IMG/VR virus record: IMGVR_UViG_3300028592_000032
Coordinates: 1 to 44,734 of that record
DNA length: 44,734 nt
Origin: a virus
Reading direction: 5' to 3' (one strand)
The position numbers were made by a program, and so were the translations under genes. Shown here in pieces: positions 15,838-22,765 of the stretch (position 1 is its first letter; each line of letters opens with the position of its first letter). The notes under the pieces are model-generated. The model was given only the letters and a program-made list of their open reading frames with translations. It was not told the origin of the DNA and searched no databases.

Positions 15838-17184
15838 CTATTCGTCCCGGATCATCGAGTGGCCAATGGAGCACCACAGCCTTACATCGGCCGTCTCTCC
15901 GTTGCGGTTCTTGCGGATAAGGAACTCGAGCCGGTTCCTTACCTCTGAGACTTTGTAAGGATCGGCGTTGGCGTCTTGAGCCAGGTAGTAGGCTTCGCGG
16001 TAGAGGAAGCCGATCACATGGGCGTCCTGCTCGATCTCGCCAGACCAGCGAAGATCCGACATCACCGGGCGCTTGTCGTCTCGCTTCTCAACCTCGCGGC
16101 TGAGCTGGCACAGCAGCACTACACAGCAGTCCAGTTCCTTCGCGAGCGCCCTCGCCTGCCCTGAGACTTCGCCGGCCTCGGCTACCTTGTTGCCGCGGTA
16201 GCGATCGGAAGGCGTCACCAGCCCCATGTGGTCGATGCAGACCACAGATAGCGGGATGCCCTGCGCCTCGAACTTGGCCTTGGCCTGACGCGCCTTGGCG
16301 ACGATCTGCGACCATGTCTGGCGGGCGTCATCATCGACCAGCATGGGCAGCCCGCTAAGGCTGTCCTGCGCCACCTGTAGGTCCGCCTCCTGCCCTTCGG
16401 ACATCAGCCCTTTCAGAATGTCGCCGAAGTACGGTGCGTGCACGCTGTCGAGCCCATCGGACAGACACCGGCAGGCGATTTCCTCCGCCGTCATCTCCAG
16501 CGAGAAGATTGCCACGCCCTTGCCCGACTGTGCCGTGCGCCGAAGCGACGAGCACATAAAGGCCGACTTGCCCATACCAGGGCGGCCGGCGATGACGTAA
16601 AGCTGCCCCGGCACGTATCCGTTGAGCTTGACATCTAGCGCATGCAGCCCGGTGCTGGCGCCGCGGCGAACAGTCTTCTTCTCCCGCACGTTCTGCATGG
16701 CCGTGTCGAGTGACTTGACCTTTGTGCCCGACCGATCGGCGTTGATGCTGTCCAGCGAGACGATGACATCGCTGGCGAGGTCGTAGGGGTTCTCGCTGAA
16801 CATGTCGGCGCGTTCCCTGATCTGCTCGGCCTGTTCGATCAGCTCGCGCCGCGCCCATCGATCCTTCACGATGGATACGACGCCCGGGATGGTGTTCACC
16901 GGCAGCGCTGCGCCACAGACACGGGCATAGAGGGCGTTGCGGGCGATGCCGCCGCAATCCTCGGGCAGCGACGAGATGACGGACTGCGGCGTCAGCCGGA
17001 GCCCTTCATCGATCATCTTGCGGCACGCCTCGAACATGTAGCGCAGCATGCCATCCGAGAACCACTCGGGGCGGATGCTGCCGCCCATCTGCTCAAACGC
17101 CCCAGGCGCCATGAACAGCGATCCCAGCAGAGTGATCTCGCTATCGACTTCGGACAGGACGATCTTGGACGCGGGAAGGTTCAT
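15838..17184 (-). CDS. dnaB: Replicative DNA helicase, DnaB family (448 aa)
   Basis: Ring helicase that unwinds the phage replication fork. The N-terminal DnaB domain (about residues 8-110) precedes the RecA-like core. Walker A is GRPGMGKS (200-207), the H1a region has FSLEM (227-231), Walker B is VVCIDHMGLV, and the H3/H4 region has LCQLSREVEKR and RWSGEIEQDA. The length is typical. The start at 17184 is supported by GAGGAAGG and by an ATGA overlap with the upstream small gene; a longer frame exists but is not needed. It pairs with the DUF1376 protein. Confidence 0.92.
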   Translation of the reverse strand: MNLPASKIVLSEVDSEITLLGSLFMAPGAFEQMGGSIRPEWFSDGMLRYMFEACRKMIDEGLRLTPQSVISSLPEDCGGIARNALYARVCGAALPVNTIPGVVSIVKDRWARRELIEQAEQIRERADMFSENPYDLASDVIVSLDSINADRSGTKVKSLDTAMQNVREKKTVRRGASTGLHALDVKLNGYVPGQLYVIAGRPGMGKSAFMCSSLRRTAQSGKGVAIFSLEMTAEEIACRCLSDGLDSVHAPYFGDILKGLMSEGQEADLQVAQDSLSGLPMLVDDDARQTWSQIVAKARQAKAKFEAQGIPLSVVCIDHMGLVTPSDRYRGNKVAEAGEVSGQARALAKELDCCVVLLCQLSREVEKRDDKRPVMSDLRWSGEIEQDAHVIGFLYREAYYLAQDANADPYKVSEVRNRLEFLIRKNRNGETADVRLWCSIGHSMIRDE

Positions 17185-17360
17185 GCCTTCCTCGTGAACA
17201 GTTCGACAAACTGGCGGTAGGCCTTGCCGGCGGCAATGCCGTCCTCGACAAGCAAAGTCTCTTTCGACTTCTGCATGGCCGCGACGTAGCGATCCCATGC
17301 CTGTTGCACAGTCACGTCTCGCTGCCGCGCAGCTTCTTCGATGAACACGACTTTGCCCAT
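17181..17360 (-). CDS. Hypothetical small protein before helicase (59 aa)
   Basis: A basic helical protein starting MGKVVFIEEAARQRDVTVQQ. The ATG at 17360 has a well-placed AAGGAC; an upstream TTG at 17420 in the same frame has no ribosome binding site. It ends in an ATGA overlap with the helicase start. The EEAARQRDVTVQQAWDRY segment could be a small helix-turn-helix, but that is uncertain. Confidence 0.5.
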   Translation of the reverse strand: MGKVVFIEEAARQRDVTVQQAWDRYVAAMQKSKETLLVEDGIAAGKAYRQFVELFTRKA

Positions 17361-17434
17361 TCTTGGGTCCTTGCGGAAAAGCGCAGTACGGATATTATCA
17401 ACCGAAACGGGGGTTTCCAAATTTCTCGGCCGAT

Positions 17435-17809
17435 CTATTCAAGGCTTTCTTCTGTGAATTGCTCCGACGCAGGGGTTGAAGTGGAAAGCGTGGAAAAGCT
17501 GATTTGGCGACGGTGCATCGCCAGTGTCTCCCGAGCACCCTTGGCGGATCGCCGGATGATCGCCTCGCGGCGCTTGTCCTCGTCGTAATCCCACATCGGG
17601 TGAACGGGTCTGGCCGGCACCGGCGCCTCGGCCACGATCCCCTCCAGGGACAGAAGCGTTCGAACATCGGCAACCAGCATCCCCAGCCGGTTTGCAATGT
17701 CGTAGGGCTGATGGCCGTCGAGATATCGCTCGAGCACAATCTGCCGCGTCATAGCTGGCGAATGCATCGCCCGGTTCTTCATGCGGATGTAGTCGTTCGG
17801 ATGGCTCAT
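17435..17809 (-). CDS. Helix-turn-helix protein (124 aa)
   Basis: A 124-aa protein with a clear helix-turn-helix-like segment in the middle (RQIVLERYLDGHQPYDIANR, then LGMLVADVRTLLSLEG), resembling sigma region 4 or the replication/recombination accessory HTH proteins of rhizobial phages. The start at 17809 has GGAGG seven bases upstream; the longer frame lacks support. It probably binds DNA in early regulation or replication. It overlaps the upstream gene by four bases. Confidence 0.6.
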   Translation of the reverse strand: MSHPNDYIRMKNRAMHSPAMTRQIVLERYLDGHQPYDIANRLGMLVADVRTLLSLEGIVAEAPVPARPVHPMWDYDEDKRREAIIRRSAKGARETLAMHRRQISFSTLSTSTPASEQFTEESLE

Positions 17810-17982
17810 GCCCGCCTCCAATCCCGCTGCTGCGGTTCCTCGTGCTGGCGCTGAGCTGCGGCGATCTGCTCTGCCGTCAGCTCCCACGCTTCCGCAACTG
17901 TGCGATGTGTTCGATCTGGCCAAGCCGGGACTGCCAACCCCTCGGCTACTGCGGTTCCTATGTGTTTAGGGGGGGGGGTCAC
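17806..17982 (-). CDS. Small protein with C10 tract after a GTG start (58 aa)
   Basis: A 58-aa protein starting GTG-ACC-CCC-CCC-CCT. Its GTG overlaps the previous stop (GTGA), its TGA overlaps the next ATG, and GAGG lies eight bases upstream, so it is well supported as a translated gene. The C-terminal half (LTAEQIAAAQRQHEEPQQRD) is a polar helix. The ten-C run right after the start codon means that gain or loss of one base gives a stop within a few codons. Function unknown. Confidence 0.6.
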   Translation of the reverse strand: MTPPPKHIGTAVAEGLAVPAWPDRTHRTVAEAWELTAEQIAAAQRQHEEPQQRDWRRA

Positions 17983-18281
17983 GCAGGCACCTCAGTCTTC
18001 CGATTGGCGGAAAGGTGCTGATTGAAATGCGCCGCGAGATCGTCGGATTGGGAAATCGCCGGCCTGAAGCCATTCAGGTCGAAGCCGTGATCGCTAGGGA
18101 ACCCATCGAGGCCGCAACACACCGCCCCCAAGTCTGGGTAATCGCCGACCCACGCGAGCCGATATGTCCGGTTGATCACTGGCATCTCTCGATAGCCTTG
18201 GTCGTAAACCGTGCGGGCGTTCTCGAAGCTTCTGACGCAAACAACCGCAGCCCCGGCCACGGCCCAGCTAGGAACGCTCAT
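17979..18281 (-). CDS. Hypothetical conserved-type phage protein (100 aa)
   Basis: A 100-aa protein that may contain a small beta-barrel (RTYRLAWVGDYPDLGAVCCG). The N-terminus is hydrophobic (VPSWAVAGAAVVCV) but short. RBS is GGGGAGGG. Function unknown; it belongs to the leftward early operon. Confidence 0.5.
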   Translation of the reverse strand: MSVPSWAVAGAAVVCVRSFENARTVYDQGYREMPVINRTYRLAWVGDYPDLGAVCCGLDGFPSDHGFDLNGFRPAISQSDDLAAHFNQHLSANRKTEVPA

Positions 18282-18487
18282 CGCGCCCTCCCCTGCATCC
18301 GCATGAGCCCCCGGCTTTTCGCCGCTTCACGCTGTTCTGGCGTCATGTGGATGGCCATGAACTCAAGCTCGAGACGGCGGCCAATGGCACGGGCACGAGC
18401 TGCCTTGCTCTCAGCCTTCGTCGCCGCGACGTAACGGACTTCCGTGTGAACGGGCTTGCGATGGAAGAACTCGAGGAAGTGCATCAT
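18278..18487 (-). CDS. Hypothetical protein (69 aa)
   Basis: A very basic 69-aa protein (ATKAESKAARARAIGRRLEL) starting at one of two adjacent ATG codons that overlap the stop of the methyltransferase gene. The basic helix suggests nucleic-acid binding. No family recognised. Confidence 0.5.
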   Translation of the reverse strand: MMHFLEFFHRKPVHTEVRYVAATKAESKAARARAIGRRLELEFMAIHMTPEQREAAKSRGLMRMQGRAR

Positions 18488-19149
18488 GCTGCGAGCCTTT
18501 CGCTTTCGATGTGATCGATGGCGGCGCGGCCGATGAACTCGGAATAGGCAGGCGGGATGGCTTCGTTCAGTTCATCCTTGGTCATCCAGTCGATGCCCAT
18601 GGCCGATGCCGCGTTCGACACGGAGCAATTGCCGCCGCCTGTCACCTGAACAAACGAGCTGTTCTGATCGAGCTTGCCGTAGTGCGCCTTGCGCTTGTCG
18701 TGGGTGAACACCAGCGGATGCGAGGGGTGCACCGGCTGCTCAATCGCGAAGTTTGTTTCGAACAGGCGATGCCGCAGAACACGGAGGCCAGGGAACATCG
18801 TTCCACACAGCACCACGTCACGCCGAAGCGGGGCGCCGTCCACATTCTCGATGACGAAGTAGGCGCCGGATGCTATAAGTTTGGAGCGGATCGGCTCCAC
18901 CAAATCCGGCCAGTCGGCGGCGTTCCCGTTGCGCTTCGCGAGATCGGAATACCTCTGACATGGAGGAGAGGCCCAGATGAAGTCGAACCCATCCACCTGG
19001 AACGTCAACGCATCCGCCTGGCGGAACTCGAACGGATACCGCGGCTGAGGCCGGATATCGACGCCAACGACTTCAAAGCCCGCTCTCGCAAGCCCCATGC
19101 CGGCCCCACCCGCACAACAGAACAAATCCAACGCCCGTAGTTTCATCAT
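18484..19149 (-). CDS. DNA cytosine-5 methyltransferase (about 220 aa)
   Basis: Transfers a methyl group from S-adenosylmethionine to cytosine in DNA, probably to protect phage DNA from host restriction or for regulation. Motif I is DLFCCAGGAGMGLA, motif IV with the catalytic Cys is ASPPCQRYS, motif VI is VIENV, and motif VIII is LRHRLF. Motifs IX/X follow near IPPAYSEFIG. At about 220 aa it is much shorter than bacterial Dcm (~400 aa), having a very small target-recognition region, as in some phage enzymes. No restriction gene is nearby, so it is an orphan. Two adjacent ATGs (19149, 19146) are possible starts. Confidence 0.9.
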   Translation of the reverse strand: MMKLRALDLFCCAGGAGMGLARAGFEVVGVDIRPQPRYPFEFRQADALTFQVDGFDFIWASPPCQRYSDLAKRNGNAADWPDLVEPIRSKLIASGAYFVIENVDGAPLRRDVVLCGTMFPGLRVLRHRLFETNFAIEQPVHPSHPLVFTHDKRKAHYGKLDQNSSFVQVTGGGNCSVSNAASAMGIDWMTKDELNEAIPPAYSEFIGRAAIDHIESERLAA

Positions 19150-19184
19150 AGCGGCCCCTAGTGATGCTGGTTGAGGGAGGGAGG

Positions 19185-19526
19185 CTAAGCAGCGAGGAGT
19201 AGGGCTGCCCGAGCGCGACGCGCTGCCGAGTGCAGGTACTTGTCGTCGCGTTCGTCGTAGTTGAAGCTGTGAGTGGCTGTGACGCGGGAGGCGTAGGCCC
19301 GCCATTCCCTCGTCTTGCGGTTGGCGTTATGCGCCGGATGCCGCTTCGGCTTCACCTTGTTGCCGTTGCCGTCGTACTCGACAGGTGCGGCAAACGTCGG
19401 CGTGCGACGAGAGCCAAAGGCCGGCATCTCGTTATCGAATGCGCGCATCGCCCCGCCGAGGAGGCTCGATCCCAACAACAGGGCTGCGGTTGCCGCTCCC
19501 AAAAGTGACTTCCGTACTGTGGCCAT
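19185..19526 (-). CDS. Small exported or membrane-anchored protein (113 aa)
   Basis: The N-terminus (MATVRKSLLGAATAALLLGS) is a short positive patch followed by a hydrophobic stretch, a signal peptide or membrane anchor. The mature part is basic, with KPKRHPAHNANRKTREWRAY. Start is the ATG at 19526, where the signal begins. Function is unknown; an envelope-located early protein (for example superinfection exclusion) is possible but unproven. Confidence 0.5.
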   Translation of the reverse strand: MATVRKSLLGAATAALLLGSSLLGGAMRAFDNEMPAFGSRRTPTFAAPVEYDGNGNKVKPKRHPAHNANRKTREWRAYASRVTATHSFNYDERDDKYLHSAARRARAALLLAA

Positions 19527-19552
19527 CTCGCTCTTCCTTCTGTTCAGGGGGT

Positions 19553-19615
19553 TCAGACGCGGTAGTTTCGGTCGTCTGGTTTGGTTGGATCGAATGGCGG
19601 GCGCGGCGGGCACAT
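19553..19615 (-). CDS. Possible micro-ORF (20 aa)
   Basis: A 20-residue Pro-rich frame (starts MCPPRPPFDPTKPDD) preceded by a well-spaced GAGG and placed between two genes of the same operon, four bases after the stop of the 113-aa gene at 19620-19961. The size alone makes it weak. It could be a leader or simply chance. Confidence 0.25.
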   Translation of the reverse strand: MCPPRPPFDPTKPDDRNYRV

Positions 19616-19619
19616 CGCC

Positions 19620-19961
19620 TCAGCGTCGTCCGTCAGTTGCCGCGCGGAGGCCAGCCATCTGGTCGTGATGGAATTCCTCGTCGCTCTGGAAAAGCGCTGC
19701 TTCAAGGCGAGCAATGCGCGCCTGTAGAGCCTGGAAATCATCCCGATTTGCCTCTTCAATCTCTCGCTGTTGCAGCGACTGGATCGCTGCCATCTCGTCC
19801 GCACGGACACGAACCCCGAACTCGTTCTGGTAGAGCGCGCGCACCCTGCGGTGCCCCATGCGCAAATGGCCTGCCAACCGAGCCATGCGGCCCTTGTGGT
19901 TCAGGGTCGGCCACTGATGGCCGGCGTAATCCCGCAGAAGAAGCTGCGCAGTCGCACTCAT
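19620..19961 (-). CDS. Hypothetical protein with helix-turn-helix-like and coiled-coil regions (113 aa)
   Basis: The first half (GRMARLAGHLRMGHRRVRAL) looks like a winged or simple helix-turn-helix. The second half (REIEEANRDDFQALQARIAR) is a coiled coil likely to dimerise. It is thus a candidate DNA-binding regulator. The start at 19961 is chosen as the first ATG giving this domain; upstream residues in the open frame look random. An inverted repeat lies just upstream at 20007-20031. Confidence 0.5.
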   Translation of the reverse strand: MSATAQLLLRDYAGHQWPTLNHKGRMARLAGHLRMGHRRVRALYQNEFGVRVRADEMAAIQSLQQREIEEANRDDFQALQARIARLEAALFQSDEEFHHDQMAGLRAATDGRR

Positions 19962-20006
19962 GTCATGACGCTCGTTTTTGGGTTGGATTTCCAATTTTCC
20001 GGTCTC

Positions 20007-20031
20007 CGCATTGCCTAGGTTGGTCAATGCG
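20007..20031. promoter_or_regulatory. Inverted repeat between divergent genes (possible operator)
   Basis: CGCATTG and CAATGCG form perfect 7-bp arms around an 11-base spacer. The repeat is in the gap between the leftward 113-aa gene (start 19961) and the possible rightward gene at 20050. It could be a regulator-binding site. It is unlike the CI operators (CTTGCA), so it would belong to another protein. No clear promoter boxes were seen. Confidence 0.35.
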
Positions 20032-20049
20032 AGAGACGGAGATTTTGGA

Positions 20050-20382
20050 ATGGCTTGGAAGCACATCAGCGACAGCTTGCCGGCATGGCTGAGTGCGGAA
20101 ATCGAAAAAGGCGCCGCGAGCGCGAAGCCCGCGGCCAGTGCTACGGAGCAACGACAGGGGGAGGAGTTTCCTGTTGCTGCCAGCCACGAACGAATGAACG
20201 TGGCCCTGCGCTTGGTGAGCAGCAGGTGTAAGTCGGCACATGACCCCAGACGCGAGCCCCCGCGTCGTGCCGACTTTCATCTGATGCTTGTTTGGAGTGA
20301 TGGTCATGCTACTGCACCGCGCCAGCAGCTTCGACATGGGCGCGACGACGCAGGCACGACCCGCATACGTGGTTCCAGCTAG
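20050..20382 (+). CDS. Possible plus-strand accessory protein (110 aa)
   Basis: A 110-aa frame facing against the operon, starting MAWKHISDSLPAWLSAEIEK after GGAGATTTTGG. Its first 60 codons favour G/C in third position, as real genes here do, and the N-terminus looks protein-like. The last 74 bases overlap the tail of the opposite gene, and a weaker competing frame exists on the other strand. Function unknown; probably an independently expressed accessory gene if real. Confidence 0.4.
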   Translation: MAWKHISDSLPAWLSAEIEKGAASAKPAASATEQRQGEEFPVAASHERMNVALRLVSSRCKSAHDPRREPPRRADFHLMLVWSDGHATAPRQQLRHGRDDAGTTRIRGSS

Positions 20383-21046
20383 CCTCTATCCCGCAGTCTT
20401 CTGGGTCCTGACAGATCGGGTTCGGCTTGGTTCGATCGGCAACGACGAGAGCAGCGGAAGGGAGCACCGCGCTCTCGTCGCCGTGGCCCGCAGAGGTCGG
20501 AGTGACACCCTCTGCCGGTTGGGGAATGGGTGCCGAGATTTCATCAGCGGCGCTCTCGGTGGGCGCGATGTGTGTTGCAGCAGGTTGCGGGTGCTGATGC
20601 TCATCCGCATTTGCGCCTTCAGCGGCGCGGTCGCGAAATTGTCGCCGGCCCAGGTTTACAAGCTCAGAGTGTTCAGACGTTTCATTGTCGCCTCCGTTGG
20701 TGGTTGGGGAACTGGTTTCGAGGATCACGCCATCAGCATCGTGCGGCGGAATTTCCTCAATGATTTCTCGTGTACGCGTGGCGCGCGGCGCACGAGGGCT
20801 GCGGATGAGCGACAGGAACCTATCGGCCTCCGCATCTACCTCGTCAGCAGCCTCGCGCTTGTCCGCATCCATGCGGTAACGCTTGATGGCAAGTTTCAGA
20901 GCGTCTGCCGTACGCTTACCGAACGCATCCCGAACGCTGGCATAGGTGGCCTTCTTGTCGTCCTGCAGCTCGTTGATACGGCCTTCGAGGTCGATCAGGT
21001 CGGCGGCATACGCGACAATGGCTTCGTCGCTGATGCCGTTGCTCAT
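20309..21046 (-). CDS. DUF2312/GapR-like protein with long C-terminal tail (245 aa)
   Basis: Residues about 10-85 (DLIDLEGRINELQDDKKATY, then ADALKLAIKRYRMDADKREA) match the pattern of DUF2312/GapR proteins. These alphaproteobacterial nucleoid proteins bind overtwisted AT-rich DNA ahead of forks and polymerases. GapR is about 90 aa; here a long disordered Pro/Glu/Thr-rich tail follows, ending in a Cys-containing HVCGSCLRRR. The start at 21046 overlaps the stop of the 24-aa peptide. Being second after cro, it is an early product that may act in replication or host takeover. Confidence 0.65.
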   Translation of the reverse strand: MSNGISDEAIVAYAADLIDLEGRINELQDDKKATYASVRDAFGKRTADALKLAIKRYRMDADKREAADEVDAEADRFLSLIRSPRAPRATRTREIIEEIPPHDADGVILETSSPTTNGGDNETSEHSELVNLGRRQFRDRAAEGANADEHQHPQPAATHIAPTESAADEISAPIPQPAEGVTPTSAGHGDESAVLPSAALVVADRTKPNPICQDPEDCGIEASWNHVCGSCLRRRAHVEAAGAVQ

Positions 21047-21117
21047 GACAGCACCGTCAGGCACGCGAGAAAGAACGCGACAGCAGCCATACCGGTGAGG
21101 AAGAGAGCTGTGCTCAT
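21043..21117 (-). CDS. 24-residue membrane peptide in the early leftward operon
   Basis: ATG at 21117 overlaps the stop of the cro-like gene, and its TGA overlaps the start of the GapR-like gene; both are four-base ATGA overlaps. The peptide (MSTALFLTGMAAVAFFLACL plus four residues) is one transmembrane helix. Coding is well supported by the double coupling; the role is unknown. It is too short for usual gene callers. Confidence 0.55.
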   Translation of the reverse strand: MSTALFLTGMAAVAFFLACLTVLS

Positions 21118-21308
21118 GCTGCTTCACCGAAAATGTCGGGGCGCAAGTCATGACGCGAGAGACCGGTGATACGCTCCACTTCCAGCACGCGGCCGGCAGG
21201 AACCTTGACCCACTGAGAGATGGCCTGGGGCTTCAGGTCGCCAAGCGCTTCAGAAAGCCTGACCGGCCCCCAACCGATTTCCTTGAGTTTTGCAACTGCT
21301 GTGTCCAT
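21114..21308 (-). CDS. cro: Cro / YdaS-type regulator (64 aa)
   Basis: A small helix-turn-helix protein (MDTAVAKLKEIGWGPVRLSE, then LKPQAISQWVKVPAGRVLEV) of the Cro/YdaS-like class, expected to bind the operators shared with CI and push toward lytic growth. It lies back-to-back with cI. The ATG at 21308 is only about two bases past the predicted transcription start, and there is no ribosome binding site, so its mRNA is probably leaderless. It heads the leftward operon. Confidence 0.8.
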   Translation of the reverse strand: MDTAVAKLKEIGWGPVRLSEALGDLKPQAISQWVKVPAGRVLEVERITGLSRHDLRPDIFGEAA

Positions 21309-21309
21309 G

Positions 21310-21368
21310 GCTTGCACTGTAAGCACAGCTTGCACTTCACTGCAAGGACTTTCAGCGTGCGTGCAAGC
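21310..21368 (-). promoter_or_regulatory. Leftward early promoter with CI/Cro operators (cI-cro intergenic)
   Basis: Reading leftward, TTGCAG (21340-21345) and TTACAG (21317-21322) are spaced by 17 bases and form a promoter into cro. A perfect operator CTTGCA-N6-TGCAAG covers 21329-21346, overlapping the -35 box and spacer. Degenerate sites lie on either side (CTTGCA at 21311, TGCAAG at 21362). The 17 bases 21318-21334 recur exactly, inverted, at 22206-22222, next to the matching operator of the rightward promoter. A repressor bound here would block cro expression. Confidence 0.7.
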
Positions 21369-21394
21369 GACGCCTGCGGCACATTCCCGAAACC

Positions 21395-22123
21395 ATGAAA
21401 ACGCTGGCTAGTAGGATTGCTTATCTACGTAAGGACGTGCTGGGCTTCTCCCAAGCCCAGTTCGGCGGTCATGTCGGCGTGAGCCGAGGCGCCGTCGCAA
21501 ACTGGGAAGTTGGCGGCGACATATCCCGTGAAAACCTACGGAACATATCCACAGCCTTCAATGTGACTTTAGACTGGCTCGACAAGGGGCGCGGCGCGCC
21601 GCCAGAGTCCCCTCTGTCACAATCTCGTCATACCCCCGTTGCTTCCGGTACCACTAATGGGCAATATTTGCCCAGTGGGGCCGCAACTCAAGCAAACGCT
21701 AAAATTGACAAGACCCTCGATGGTCCGTGGCGTGAGATCCCTGTATACGGACAAGCAGTTGCCGGCGTAGATGGGGAATTCCTTATGAACGGCAATGTGT
21801 TGTTTCATGCGTTTGCTCCTCCCAACGTCGTCGCGATAGAAAATGCCTATGGCGTTAGAGTCTCTGGCGAGAGCATGAAGCCTAGATACCTCGACGGAGA
21901 GGTGGTCTTTGTCGACCCCTCCCGCACGCCCCGCCGGGACGATTATGTGGTTGTCCAGGTGATGGAGGATGAGCACTCCGAGCCGTGGGCCTACGTGAAA
22001 CAGTTCGTCCGGCACAACAACCGCGAGCTGGTGCTCACCCAGCACAACCCTCCCAAAGAGATGGTGTTCGACCACGCCCGTGTTGTTTCGGTGCACGTGG
22101 TCGTCATGGCCGGAATGGCCTGA
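21395..22123 (+). CDS. cI: CI-type repressor with S24 autoprotease domain (242 aa)
   Basis: Prophage repressor that keeps lysogeny and is probably inactivated by RecA-stimulated self-cleavage. The N-terminal helix-turn-helix (FSQAQFGGHVGVSRGAVANW, residues 18-37) is followed by a linker and a LexA/S24 peptidase domain. The cleavage pair is Ala123-Gly124 (QAVAGVDG), the catalytic Ser160 lies in SGESMKP, and the catalytic Lys202 lies in YVKQF. The length is typical for lambda CI-like proteins. It faces cro, with operators between, and a second operator set just beyond its 3' end. No clear ribosome binding site precedes the ATG. Confidence 0.92.
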   Translation: MKTLASRIAYLRKDVLGFSQAQFGGHVGVSRGAVANWEVGGDISRENLRNISTAFNVTLDWLDKGRGAPPESPLSQSRHTPVASGTTNGQYLPSGAATQANAKIDKTLDGPWREIPVYGQAVAGVDGEFLMNGNVLFHAFAPPNVVAIENAYGVRVSGESMKPRYLDGEVVFVDPSRTPRRDDYVVVQVMEDEHSEPWAYVKQFVRHNNRELVLTQHNPPKEMVFDHARVVSVHVVVMAGMA

Positions 22124-22193
22124 GTCTACCCTATCATTTGATGCATTCTCGGCTTGCACCGGCAAGGTAAACTTGCACGTCTGCTAGATTGCG

Positions 22194-22223
22194 CTTGCAC
22201 TCAGATGCAAGCTGTGCTTACAT
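22194..22223 (+). promoter_or_regulatory. Rightward early promoter with CI/Cro operator
   Basis: TTGCAC (22195-22200) and TTACAT (22218-22223), spaced by 17 bases, form a promoter toward the recombination arm. A perfect operator CTTGCA-N6-TGCAAG covers 22194-22211. The 17 bases 22206-22222 are identical (inverted) to the cro promoter. Further degenerate CTTGCA sites at 22153 and 22172 extend toward the end of cI. By position it corresponds to a lambda PL/OL placed on the other side of the repressor gene. Confidence 0.7.
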
Positions 22224-22271
22224 CCTCTTCAGACAACACGAGCCATGGGGCTTGTGGAAGGGGAGACTGAG

Positions 22272-22505
22272 ATGGTCGAGGACACCTACACCGAAGCGAA
22301 GGTTCGCGAGCTTCTCCCGTTCGTGACGCGTGACGCGCGCCGATTCCTGACCGACTTCGACACGTCGCCCGAATACGAAAGCGATGTCGACCGGTTCATC
22401 ACCTGCCACCACAGCTGGGTCACCAGCGAAGCTGACCTCAACAACTTCGGGAAGGCGGTTCGCGCCTACCTGCTGGCGAACCCTGAACTGGTGGAGGCCG
22501 CCTGA
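22272..22505 (+). CDS. First gene of the rightward arm, hypothetical (77 aa)
   Basis: An acidic 77-aa protein (EDTYTEAKVRELLPFVTRDA) of unknown function. The ATG at 22272 has a strong GGAAGGGGAG upstream; an earlier ATG at 22245 has none. It directly follows the rightward operator-promoter, so it is an immediate-early product. Its stop overlaps the next start. Confidence 0.6.
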   Translation: MVEDTYTEAKVRELLPFVTRDARRFLTDFDTSPEYESDVDRFITCHHSWVTSEADLNNFGKAVRAYLLANPELVEAA

Positions 22506-22765
22506 TGTCCCCCACCCTCACCGAGCGCAACCCGTCTGAACGTCCGGTCAACATCGACACGAAGTTCGTCAAGACATACACGCGCCGCCCGTTCGATGAC
22601 AGCGATGAACTGGTCTACGTCCTCACTTGGGCCGATGGGGAAGTCACCGAGCGCTACACCATCCCGAACGAGTGGCACGACTTCTACGTCGAGTGCGTCA
22701 AGGCGCGGCAGACCGCTGCTTGGGTTGCCAGCATTGACCAGCGTGTGAACGGGAGGGCCGCATGA
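22505..22765 (+). CDS. Hypothetical early protein (86 aa)
   Basis: A small alpha/beta protein (DELVYVLTWADGEVTERYTI) of unknown function, with GGAGG upstream and overlaps with both neighbours. It is in the early rightward operon. No motif recognised. Confidence 0.55.
   Translation: MSPTLTERNPSERPVNIDTKFVKTYTRRPFDDSDELVYVLTWADGEVTERYTIPNEWHDFYVECVKARQTAAWVASIDQRVNGRAA

Noticed and set aside
19963-20337. Minus-strand open frame of 124 codons in the gap before the GapR-like gene
   Set aside because: Its residues look random (Cys/Arg/Ser mix), and the opposite plus-strand frame has better codon use and a better start.
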